DNA of 64,000 bases from Rodentolepis nana (lineage: Eukaryota > Platyhelminthes > Cestoda > Cyclophyllidea > Hymenolepididae): contig UZAE01012011.1 of the NCBI GenBank assembly GCA_900617975.1, positions 10,166-74,165 on the forward strand, read 5' to 3'. The position numbers and the translations under genes were made by a program. The first letter of the stretch is position 1. Every line of letters starts with the position of its first letter. This document shows, one piece after another, positions 42,990 through 54,260 of the stretch. A model generated the notes under the pieces. It did not search any database, had not been told where the DNA came from, and saw only the letters and a program-made list of their open reading frames with translations.

Positions 42990-44726
42990 CATTTTGAGCG
43001 ACCGCAAAATAACTTGTCCCCGGAACTCAGTATTAATTGCTCAGCTGATGACGGTTCTAACATAATTTAATCTGGAACAATATGATCACCCTTTCGCTTT
43101 GGAATTCCCAAACTCTATATTCCCAACTCAATCATCGGCCATAACATTATTCTAGGCGCCTAAAGGACCTCGGAAATGCTTTGAATTTGAATCAAAGTTC
43201 GCAGCGAGATGTCTGATAAATTTTAATTGGCAAAATACTGTTTTTTACTCATGAACTTTGTACATTTGCTAAAATTTGGGGTCGTTGTCTTGCATGGTTC
43301 TATAGCAAATTTTGCCCTAACGGGATGTTATTTATATTTATAAACCTTGAGTGGGAAAAGAGTATGAAATAAGCAATCGTGCAAGAATATCTACCCATGA
43401 AATCATAGACCTTATTTTATTTATTGGCAGTAACCCTTCTTTTAATAAGCGTACCCCACTTTAAAATCTTCCGTGTTTCCTCCTCGTATTTAACTAGGAA
43501 TGAGTACCCGACAATAGCCATACAAATTTATTACAGTAGAAATAATATGAACTTTAATTACTGTTTTTAGTGTTGGTGGTTTAATTCTTTATTGATAAAT
43601 CTTCGGTATTAATAGTTCATTAACATTATACAGTGTTTATCGATCAACATAGAGAAGGGACAAAAGAAGTTTTCATCTAGGCCATAGGTTGCTGGAAAAT
43701 CCATGAAAATGAATGGATAGAAGAGTTGGGTTTAAGTAAACGCTCTTGACAAGGGGTTGCTCACGTATTATACCGGCTGCTGCTGCTTCTGGGCTACTGT
43801 AAGGTAGCACTAAAGACCTTGAAGAAAAAGGGAAGAAGGATTGTAATTTATCTTTATTAAGAATAAGGATAGCAATTTTAATTGGCTAATAATCAATAAA
43901 GGTAACAGCATAAAAATTTATTCGCAGATGCGCGATCAATAAAAGGGATATAGATGAAGCCGCTAAACTTGAGATGAAATCAACTGGCCTGCTAGTGAAA
44001 CCTTTCATTTGTCAAGTCCTCTATAGTAATTCAAATGATTGATTTCAAAATAAAATGTTTAGAGAATGTTGCAATTAAGCTTCAGTCAAAAAGGCGGGCT
44101 TGCTCCAAATTACAGCTATTTAAACAAATGGCTTTAACTAGTGAAGGAAACTTACTAAAACCAGATTTTAAAATTAAAAAAATATCTAAATTTCTAGTGG
44201 AAATCGGAAAAATGCTGATAGCTGGATTCAAAAATATTTTCTTAATATTTTTCGTAGTGAAGCCTTGGGAGCAGTTACCTACACCAGTTTGTTTTTGAAA
44301 AATGGACATTAAATGACCACTAGGGCTTGAGGTTAAAATTTTAGGAGATTGAAACTGCTTAGGAGAGTATGTTTACTTTAATTCCTCAATTTTATCGTGG
44401 AGGAGTGGACTATTTAAATTGTAAGCTATAGTATACCATTGATTACCATTCTGGCATATAGAAATTTAAATACTTTTATTTTTATAAGATCTTAGTCTAA
44501 TCAGAAATCGAATATCGGAAGTCATTGATGGTAGTTAAGGCAGATGTTTGCCAACTGCCGATTAATTGAGTCCAGTAACTTATGCCTTAGTGAATGCTTA
44601 GATGTTATGTTTAAATTCTTTCTCGCTTTCACAGCATATAACCCATGATTCAAATATATACATGCATTGATTCGTTTACCTAAATCACGTCTAACATCAC
44701 ATTAGACTCCATGCCGTTCTTCAAAA

Positions 44727-46079
44727 ATGCCAAGAAATGAATCAAGCCTAAGCCACGTCACGCCTTTAATGAGCCAAAGATTGAAACAACCGAATCTTGT
44801 ATCTTCAAACAAATCACTAGCACCAAATCTCAACACTCCTTTTATTGAGAGTGACACGCGGACAAACTCCTTTGGCATTAAAGAGAGTATATCAAGCTGT
44901 ACTTTAAGTAATTATGATGTTAGTTCGATAATTACAAGCATGAAAACTGATTCCGACAGCACAGGGAAGTTTAAAGAACCGATATCAAATTTAATCACAG
45001 GCAAACGGAAGGCGAATCTAAAAACGCATCGAGGAAGATACATACTCGGTAGACAGAATAGCAATGCTGATAGTAAAATGAAAGAGACTATTGCAGAAAT
45101 TCGCCAAAGTATACACGCGATTAATCAAAATAATGATGAAATCCATCAAGAAAGGAAAGATTCAAAGTTGATTGAAATGTTGACAGATATTAGGGATAGC
45201 CTGATCGCAATGCCCAATGAAGGCTCATCTGCAATCACAAATAATGAGGTAAAGAATGCCGTTGACGATATTCGAAAGAGTATCTCTATGCTTCGAAATC
45301 CAGGGGCTTCAAATAGTAGATTATCTGGAGCCAATGAAATAAAAAAATTTGGTAAGGCTAGGTCATCAGGAATCAACCTAAATCAAAATGATGACGTTAT
45401 GGACGCCATATTGGAAATTCATGAAGGAGTTAAAGATCTGGAAGATAATATTCCAACTCAAGACCCCAATGAAGCAAGATATATCTATGGTGTAGTAAGT
45501 GATATTCGTAAAAGCCTGAAATTAATCACTGATGGAGATGCAAATACAATTTCGTCTAATATTTACCTTGGAAAATCATCTAATCCCATGCTTAATAGTG
45601 TAAATGAATTAATTAAAACATTGGCTAAGATAACCCAACAGCTAGAGTTGATATATAAAAGGAAAATTGAAAATGAATCAGAAAGGAAAATGAAAGACGA
45701 GGTATCTATCGATTGCATTAACGAAAAATTGGATACTTATATTAATAATAAAAAGAATGAAGCTGCAAGGCCTTATCAGTTTGTTCTGCCTCCATTTGTT
45801 CCACCTCCTGTGTATATAGCGCCGTATTGTCGATTTTCGTTGCCTTCTCACTTGTCAGCACATCCTCAAATACCTCCTTCAAGCGGTCAACTATCTCTGT
45901 CTGGGTTAAAACGGGAACCCTCCTTTTATGCTCAATTTCCCGGCACTCAAAATAAGAATTACGGGAGAAATTTCCCCTCGACTTTTTCTCTTAGTTTTGT
46001 TGGAAACGAAGATCGAAATGGAAAATTTGATTATTCACCAAATGGTGCTAAACATATTTTCCTTTGCAATGAACTTTAA
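44727..46079 (+). CDS. Unknown 450-residue protein with 'DIRxSI' repeats (cluster member 5)
   Basis: Single open exon; ATG CCA AGA AAT start. Six family-type helical motifs at about residues 118-134 (MKETIAEIRQSIHAINQ), 148-163 (IEMLTDIRDSLIAM), 174-191 (VKNAVDDIRKSISMLRN), 223-240, 253-268 (YGVVSDIRKSLKLI) and 288-304. A helical Lys/Glu-rich stretch precedes a Pro-rich segment (VLPPFVPPPVYIAPYCRFSL, 353-372). The C-terminus PSTFSLSFVG then HIFLCNEL closely matches that of the 1040-residue protein. The gene sits roughly in the middle of the 5-kb spacer of the inverted repeat. No signal peptide or membrane segment. Function unknown. Confidence 0.83.
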   Translation: MPRNESSLSHVTPLMSQRLKQPNLVSSNKSLAPNLNTPFIESDTRTNSFGIKESISSCTLSNYDVSSIITSMKTDSDSTGKFKEPISNLITGKRKANLKTHRGRYILGRQNSNADSKMKETIAEIRQSIHAINQNNDEIHQERKDSKLIEMLTDIRDSLIAMPNEGSSAITNNEVKNAVDDIRKSISMLRNPGASNSRLSGANEIKKFGKARSSGINLNQNDDVMDAILEIHEGVKDLEDNIPTQDPNEARYIYGVVSDIRKSLKLITDGDANTISSNIYLGKSSNPMLNSVNELIKTLAKITQQLELIYKRKIENESERKMKDEVSIDCINEKLDTYINNKKNEAARPYQFVLPPFVPPPVYIAPYCRFSLPSHLSAHPQIPPSSGQLSLSGLKREPSFYAQFPGTQNKNYGRNFPSTFSLSFVGNEDRNGKFDYSPNGAKHIFLCNEL

Positions 46080-48051
46080 TTCTTAACTCTATTTATTTAT
46101 TAGCATTCGTGAATTTTAAAAGAAATCTCCTATTCATGCAATATGTCTTATTTTACTTCTTCCCCTCTTCGGGCTAAAGTATCTTTAAGTTAAATATTTC
46201 AACAGAATATCTCTTTGTATATAGTGTTAAATTTCTGAAACTTCTTATGTCCTAAAACACCTCGCTCTTTAACTATTGGGCTGTTTGTTACAACTAAGGG
46301 AAAGGGAGAAATATCAATTTTCAAGATCATCATTTTTTTTTCAGAGAAACTTTGATCAGACTCACTTGAGGCTGACAATTTAGAGTTTCTGGAACAAGTG
46401 TTTACTAAATTAAGAACTCACAATGTCTATAACAGTTGGTGTTATAATTTTTCAGAATTTCTTGTCAGAAATCGATCTATAATAATATTAATTAGTACTG
46501 CATGCGAAATTTTCTAATTATGGTAATTGATTGAGTTAATTATGATAATGGTTTACGCATAATCCAAGAGTGTATTCAATGCTAATATCACCGAGAAATT
46601 AAAGGTTCATTTTGAAACTTTTTTGTCTGCAGGGTGGAAGTACTTGTCAGGATGGCTAAGATGTTTGCTATGAGTATAGTACTGGTTGGACGCTAATTTC
46701 ATCTGGTTTGCTCAATTTTCAGTACCTGATTTGTAAGGAGTCAAAATTTTTTCGCCAAATAAGTATTGCTTTCAACTCTAAACTAGGATGTACACAGAAT
46801 TACTTGTTTAATAGAAGGCTCTGGAATCCTAAACAACGTAACTCGAGTAGATAAATTCAGTCTCATAGTATAGAGACGCTAAAATTTAGAACATAGTTTA
46901 GGTTGGATAAATATTTAAATAAGCCATAACAGTTAGACTGGTCTTCATAAAGATAGTGTAGTTATTCCAAAATAAAAGACAAAAGATGGGATATTTTCCC
47001 TAAAGGGGGTTTGGCTTTGTCTATATATTAGGTCGCATTATTTTTAAAAGTGTAATTGATGTTGATGAGTGAATAGATAACAACGTTAAGTGGTTTTACT
47101 AAATCCAATAGGATTGGAGGAACTATTACTTGGATTGTTGATATTTTTCAGTGTATATGGAATAGTTGAATTAGGACTGAATGCTAGCTAATTATCAAAA
47201 GTAAAATTGGAGGGTTAAAATGGTAGCTTGGTAGATGCTACTTGAGAAAAATTACAGTTACCAAATCGGAAATGGATCATACATTTGAATAGGCTGTGCA
47301 AGCATAACTATAATTCCCACTGTAATGTTAAAGAATTCAGTTAAAAATTTTGCCACAAAGTTATCTAGCACTCCGACTCTCTGTTATTGAGCCTAGCTAT
47401 TTGAAGCGGTTATACATGGATTTATACTCCATGACAGAACTTAAAATGCTTAAAGGCCTCTCTACTTCAGAAGGATTCATTGCTTAATGTGGCGAAAGTT
47501 GATAAAAGAGAAATATATTCAATTTAATGAGTAAGTATTTAGAATAGTAAAAATGTGATGAATGGAACCAAGAAAATCATACTTCCTCTGTTCTTCTTCC
47601 CTGTCAAGTTGGTAGCTTTTTCATGCACCATTGTATCATTATATATTTGCCCGGAGTAGGGCTAATCATTTGAAGTTTCAAAGACCCCAAAATTCGGAAT
47701 TTCCAATCCTCACTTAGTGTATAGAAAAAAAAGAAATTTTAATTGAAATAGTGCACTGGAGAGTAATGCGTTCTTTAAATCTCAATTCATCTATTTCAAT
47801 CGAATCTTTCACATAATGCTTTTGAAGGTAATTGGAAAGCATAGATACATAAAATGTAAATGATTTAGAATTCCTACTTCATTCTTATGAGAAAGTTGCT
47901 ATTTGCAACACCAACAAGTTGACCAATCAGATCATTGGAATTATGAGGGGAGTAAAAATGCACATAACAAGACAGCTACAAAAGTCTTCAGTTCAAGTAG
48001 AAGAGAGCTGGATAATAATCCGTAATATAATTAAATTAGGTAAACCTGACC

Positions 48052-48945
48052 AATGAATACCTGCGAAGACGATCAGTATCGACATCATTTGTGACCGAAT
48101 CAATGAATCTAACCTCAGGCCACTTTTAATACGAATTACAGAAGCTTATATATGCTATTTCTCGGGTGGGTCCAGGAAAACTGAAATCGACGTAAAATTA
48201 TGAAACTCTAGTTTGAGAGTATACAAGATCCCAATGATGAGTGTAACCTCGGAAGCATTTTGTGCAAGCACTTCTGGCACTATTCTATTAGGAGGTAAAT
48301 AGGTTTACTGTGAAAGATTTCCTCCGATTCTTTCTATCCGTCATTTAATGGAGCCAACTGCTTAAGAATATGGGACTGATTGATGAACGGATGCTGTAGG
48401 TTCGGAGTCAAGTCGGGCAGATGCGACTTTGAGTATAATGGATATCGTGGGGTTCGGAAGCCTCATTACTTTTAAACTATCTCTGACTAGTAGGTACAAT
48501 TTCATGCCATTGTTAGCCGTGTGGACTAGTTACAGTAGCAGCCACTTTAGCAGAGATAGGTGTCACAGGTGATTGAGTAGAATTTTGAGGAGGACAAGAA
48601 GATACGGTGGTTTGGATAGGCTCGAAGCAACGGAGGTCACGTTTTACTCAAACCTTTGCAGAAGGGGTACTTCATTTCATCGGAAAGATGGAAAAAATTT
48701 AACATAGATTTGAGCCATCCACTATGTGTTGAAGAACCAATTACCTTTTCCATTCCACATTGTGAAATAGTCAGAGGTGGTGAATAAAGTATGCTGGGCA
48801 CCACTAGAAACTAGTTTGCCTCAAAAATAGTTACCAAACTCCGGAACTCAACAATGGTATGTGGATCTAAATTACTCAGGACAATGACTTCCAAGTTGGT
48901 GCATTTTAACAAATATACAATCCCTGTGAATAAGTAACCATAAAT
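48052..48945 (-). repeat. Right arm of the 894-bp perfect inverted repeat
   Basis: Reverse complement of 42096-42989. On its outer side the sequence continues (TTGGCAACTTGTCAATTTTT) without an R1 element, and a 60-codon minus-strand frame spans this boundary (48811-48993). This suggests the right copy preserves the longer original sequence. Confidence 0.9.
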
Positions 48946-50467
48946 TGGCAACTTGTCAATTTTTCCGCTATATTTGTTCATTTTCATATTCAAATAAAGT
49001 GTTGCGTTACTTTAATAATCTCGAAATGTCACATAGGCGAAAGCCATACACAGCTCAGTCCTATTATTAAAATATCTTCACTTAATATATTTCAATATTA
49101 AATATTTAGTTCGAATAAAGAATTCTTGAAAATAATTTTGAATGAAAATCGAATTTGTAGGTTTGCATGACAGGAAGTTTCGCAGACTGCAGTGACATTG
49201 GACTTATCCGATCAAATTGTTTGGAATTTCTGCGGTTTATCTTTTGACCAGCAGAAAATGGTGTTTTTTGTGTCCATTCCATTCTGACTAGTGCTTTCAT
49301 TAATCTTCAGTCTACCATACCTAACTTTGTAGGATTGAGTTGAATTCGTATTGGTCACCCGGAAACCGACATGAGGATATGGGCTACATATTTTTCCGAA
49401 CTTCATTGAGAAAACGAATGAGAATTTTCGTATCAGCCTTGGTCGAGTTGTTAATATCACAAGAAAATTGAAAGCAAAATGAGCTGCGTTAAATCAAAAT
49501 GTTGAGATTTGTATACTCGGACGACAGAAAATTCCATAAAATTGTATTTTTCTTAACTCAGTCAAAATGAAATATGAAATATATACATTAGAAATTCAAA
49601 GGACCATATCAAGTTAAATTTTACTTTTCCGAATTATTGATAATTATGGTACACACTTTTCGATAAAGAACTAGCTCTATGCTTATGTGAATTTCACAAA
49701 TCGACTGACATTTAATCTATCTTAAATCTTTCCGGTTCACTAAAAACAAACTAATTATTTAAAGAAAAATAATGATATATTTTATTTATAACACATTTTG
49801 GGATAGATTGATGTTGAGTTTAAAGAAACATTTAATATAAATCTTCAAGGTTTAAAAAAAGTCAATTTTAAACCATCATTCTTAGCGCACTGTGAGGAAG
49901 GGCTTTTGCCGCGTGGAACGTGACATTTTAGTCACGAATAATCAGTTGTCTAATTGGTCAATCAGTAAGTGGGTGCAACACCAGTTTCATGGAATTCCCC
50001 CTTGAAATCGTTCTAACATAATTTGTTTTAATATAAAATTTGAAAGCCGCATTTTGACTGCTGAAATTTTTTGCGTCAATTGGCTTTAGCGAAACTTCTG
50101 CATAATGAGAAATATCATTTTGTTACCCATGTTAATGCCTAAACTACTTCTGAAAAACTGGTTTACAAACGAATCCAGTAAGGTATTATGGGTGCGGCTG
50201 GAGTTGTGAAGGAGTGGTTAATGAAGCAGGAAGCTCGCTCTATTTAATTTCTGGACACATGAGCATAAGAATTACAATTCACTGTGCATTTACTAAGATT
50301 TGAAGTTTATGATCTGCCTCACCACTTCATTTGAAAGATATTTTTTTCGATATTCTGTACCATTTTGATGTCTGGTTTATTTTCGCAGTTGGTTATGCTA
50401 TCTTCAATTTTTTGTAACTTCTAACCTTTATCCTGCGTAGCTTAAAACATCTTTCCAATCTCTTATT

Positions 50468-50970
50468 CTATTCAGAAGAAGGAGTGCGATAGACATATCT
50501 CCACGTGATGCACTCTGGGTCTATTAACCGGCAGTTGACTTCTGACTTTAAATAACCATGGCCCACTGTATGTCATATTTGACCCCTTCTACAGTACTGA
50601 TCTTACCTTTTCTCTGCCTCTGTGTCTGTCGGTCTCCTTTACATCTATGAATTATTCTTCTGTTCCCCGATTTATAGACTATTTTGCTGTATGAGTATAC
50701 GTTGCCCAGGGTACATCACGTGGAGATAAGTTCATCGCGCACCTCACACCACTTGGAATTGAGGTGGCCAAAAATGTTTAAGAACAACATTTTGTCACAT
50801 CCAATAAAAAACATTCCATCCGAAATTTAACCAAAACTTCTTTTCTGTGGTCATTTGAACAGTTGAGATTAATGAATGCTTATCACCGGGACCTCTTTTA
50901 TTTCGGCCACCTGGTCCAACTACAAAGTCAACTAAAGCTCTAATAATGAGTATCATAAAGCCCACCATTT
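50468..50970 (+). repeat. Composite repeat: R1 head, R3 segment and an R1-like tail
   Basis: Begins CTCCACGTGATGCACTCTGG and runs through the GTTGACTTCTGACTT and CACTGTATGTCATATT blocks of R1. At about 50669 it switches to the R3 segment (GATTTATAGACTATTTTGCT, then TGAGTATACGTTGCCCAGGG), also present at 52.79 kb. It ends with AGTCAACTAAAGCTCTAATA and CCATTTGAAATAAATAAA. Confidence 0.65.
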
Positions 50971-52564
50971 GAAATAAATAAACATTCCATTCAGAAACGA
51001 AAAATTCCTACAGAAACTTCATTTTCAGAAATGCTGACAAATGCATTCACCAACATATAAGGACTACGAGAAAAATATTCCGATTTAAAAATTTCAGTTT
51101 AGTGGCAATTATCTTTGGTCATGGAACATTCCACGATGCTTAATGTATAAGCACACTTATTTTTTATTTCTTTTAAGTATGCAACTTATTCTTTTAAACT
51201 CGACATCTCTCTTTCCAGGGATACTTAATTCTAGGAAATCTTCATTTTCTTTCGGTGTGGGTACCGCCTAATATTAGCCACGTTCAATTTATTAACGATA
51301 AATATATATATTTTGGCCAGAAAGATATTTTAACATCCCGTGTGCCAGTGCACATGCAACAACATAAAATCGATAGCACATCAGCACACACGAAATCGGC
51401 CAACTGCAATTCGCCATGCGCTTACCTTCAGACACACGTGCATTTAACACCGCACCGATTATTTTGCCTAACTTTCTGAAATCAGATTCATATTTGTGGC
51501 GAGTTGCATAATTCTATTGTTTAAATGGAAGCGTAATGTCATTACAAATAGTATTCCAAAGCAGATTTTTAATGTCCGTATTTATTAATGTAAAATGAAT
51601 GATTCTAACTGGCATCTTTCTATCACATTAGAGGAACGAACCAAAAAATAGAAATCTAGGCTAACCATTAAAAAGGTTTGAAAGTAGTGATGGGGATAAA
51701 GTCCATAACATAGGCTCTAGATAACAAAGGAAATCGATAAACTACGTAAAATTTCTGTAAAGTAAACAATAAGCTGGATAAATGTCAGTGACTAAACTTC
51801 ATTGAGGAATGAAGTCATCAAGGCCTCTTTTTTATTGGCAGATATTAAAGAGTAATAAATGCCAATGGATAAATTACATCCTTTCAGAAAATTTTATCAG
51901 TTCATCACAACTAATATCAACTACCAGAGGCTAATAAGCGTATTTAAATTTATATAGTTACAATTGCTACAAAACTAACTTCACTCAAATACCGGCCTAT
52001 TGCATTAGAAACTAGATCTTTCTGTAATGTAATCAACGGCTTAATCCTTGTTATATCTTTTAAACGTCAAATCTTGCCATATGTAACCGCATCTCCCAAA
52101 TAAAATACCAACAGTTTAACCGCATCTCAAGGTTAGATTCATCTCATGAGCGGGGCAGTTTTATTCTACGAGCTGAAAAGCACTTGCACTATAATTTTGC
52201 CAGGCTGGAAGTTCTTATAGAGCCTTATAAAATAATTTTGCATTTATAAATGAATGTATGGTTGCATCTAATGCCAACTAATAGATTAGCAACGTATGTT
52301 TCAAACAAATTGGAGATGATTTCAGTTAAATGTGTAAGGAAAATTATCAAAACATTTAATATAGTAAAAACTATGTGTGCCAGAAAAAGTAAAAAAGCAA
52401 TTTTTAATTTGATGAATAAATTGAAAACTTCATTTATAATAAACGCTTAAGGCTTTTGTGCTTAATCTAATTTAATTGTATTAAAGGAATATTAAAGTGG
52501 TTACTGGCTACCGAAATCCAGAAGTAGATGGAGAACACCTTTTAACTCCACTTAAAATTTATTT

Positions 52565-53100
52565 CTATCAAATGGCAGGCTACGTAATAGTTATCATCAG
52601 TCCTCTAGTTAACTTCGGGTCTCACTGAGGGGAAGAACATCAAAGTCACGAAAAGTCCAGAGAGGGAACAGAAGAATGATTCGCAGATGTAAGAGACAGA
52701 AACGAAGGTAGATAAGAAGATAAGGCGAGTACTCTGGAAGTGATCGAATAGAGCAAACAGTCGAGCCATGATAGTTTGAAGTCAATTGCTGATTTATAGA
52801 CTATTTTGCTGTATGAGTATACGTTGCCCAGGGTACATCACGTGGAGATAAGTCCATCGCGCACCTCACACCACTTGGAATTGAGGTGGCCAAAAATTTT
52901 TAAGAACAACATTTTGTCACATCCACTAAAAATCTTCCCATTTGAACAGTTGAGATTAATGAGTGCTTATCACCGAAACGGTCCTCTGCATTTACTAATT
53001 TTGAATAGAGACATGACATTATTATTCACTTTTTTGTATCTACTCGGGACCTCTTTTATTTCGCCCACCTGGTCCAACCACAAAGAAGGAAGTTGTCTTA
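52565..53100. repeat. Composite repeat: reversed R1 segment followed by R3
   Basis: 52565-52780 is a diverged R1 copy in reverse orientation (GATGTAAG-type and AGAACATCAAAGTCACG blocks). From 52790 it matches the R3 segment at 50669 at almost every base for about 135 bp, then shares GAACAGTTGAGATTAATGA and ACCTCTTTTATTTCG. It has about 65 bp (around 52980-53045) that the other R3 copy lacks. Confidence 0.6.
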
Positions 53101-53317
53101 GCAACGAAGTAGTCACAAAAAATGACAGAAGCCAAATAAAGTTAAAAAGCTTGCTTTCATAGGTAAATTAATTTTTAACTATGCTTTTAATAATTACTAC
53201 TTTTTATCAAGGAAATTTCTACCTGTCTGAATAAAAATATCAAATGATTAAGACAGTTTGACTGCTACCGTTAATTTAACTCTGTTTAAGCAAATGCGTA
53301 TTGTTTTTGATGGGGGT

Positions 53318-53610
53318 GGACAATAGACTTACCTCCACGTGGTACACCCTGCGCAACGTATACTCATAAGGCAAAAATGTCTATCAATCGGTAGTTGACT
53401 TCTGACTTCAAACTACCATGACCCCACTGTATGTCATATTCAACCACTTTCACAGTACTCACCTCACCATTGAAATACTCTTCTGTTCCTCCCCCCCCCC
53501 CTCTCGACTTTTTTCACTTTGATGTTCCTCCCCTTCTGTGAAGCCTGAAGTCAACTAAAGGGCTAATAATAACTATCAAAACGCCTGCCATTTGTTATAA
53601 ATAAATTATT
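53318..53610 (+). repeat. Interspersed repeat R1, copy E (most complete)
   Basis: The fullest copy: CTTACCTCCACGTGGTACAC, TATACTCATAAGGCAAAA, GTTGACTTCTGACTTCAAAC, a poly-C run (about 53491-53502), TTGATGTTCCTCCCCTTCTG, AGTCAACTAAAGGGCTAATA and the tail CCATTTGTTATAAATAAATT. About 290 bp with no open frame and an AAATAAAT-like tail, so it behaves like a short retroposon. No tRNA-type promoter recognised. Confidence 0.65.
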
Positions 53611-54260
53611 TTTTATGACATAGCTCGGGAAGATGATCTACGAAGTTGTCTTAACTTTATGTAAAATGTGCTTTGGTGTCGGGGAAAGATGCATTAATGT
53701 AGCATTTTTCTCTCTTGTCTTAACTTCATTCCTTGAAGTCACACGAACGTGATTGTGGCCTTTGGTTCTCCTGACAGTAGTTTCAAGAAAAAAATTCCGA
53801 GAAAATTACCAGGAAACAATCGGACAAGATTTCTTCAGTAAGTTCAACTTAACCGTTACCAAATAAACCTTATCATTACCATGCTAACATAGGACTGAAA
53901 TGAAATGCACTTTATAGTTATAATTCATATAAAATAATTTTCCTTTAAACCAGTGGCTCCAACTGACAATTTCTGTCCAATCGGAATAGGCAGAAATTGA
54001 AAATGTGGGCAGTGTGCACGCACCCAACTAAACGATCGATAGATGCACACGATTTGGCCATGCGCAGAAACTAGAACACTGACCAATCCCACAGCGCACA
54101 GCCCATCGATTCAGCCGCAAAGCCAGTGGGTGCAAAAGGGGCAAAGAGTGTGTGGGAGTTGTTTCCCGTCCAGCAGATTGTACGTACTTTCACAGTTCAG
54201 CAAACCAAACCCTTCCCGAACTGCTACTACCTATCCTTTTCAACTAACAAAGCTGTTATA

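Larger units (their letters stand above)
41320..44726. other. Intergenic region with an R1 repeat and the left arm of a large inverted repeat
   Basis: 3.4 kb between the two plus-strand cluster genes. It contains an R1 tail at about 41935-42095 and the left arm of the perfect inverted repeat at 42096-42989. An 87-codon frame at 44035-44298 shows no recognisable features. No other gene seen. Confidence 0.5.
46080..54260. other. Repeat-rich intergenic region; no gene recognised
   Basis: 8.2 kb between cluster member 5 and the tropomyosin start codon. It contains the right arm of the inverted repeat (48052-48945), R1/R3 repeats at 50.47-50.97, 52.56-53.10 and 53.32-53.61 kb, and a poly-C run within the last. 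Small open frames (for example 51255-51479, 52250-52450) match nothing I know. The tropomyosin promoter and 5' UTR should lie just before 54261. Confidence 0.55.

Noticed and set aside
48811..48993. 60-codon minus-strand frame at the right arm edge
   Set aside because: The matching left copy is cut at the arm boundary and the frame is short; treated as part of a decayed sequence in the inverted repeat.
52806..53162. 118-codon frame in repeat R3
   Set aside because: The same segment in the other R3 copy does not preserve the frame; repeat sequence rather than a gene.
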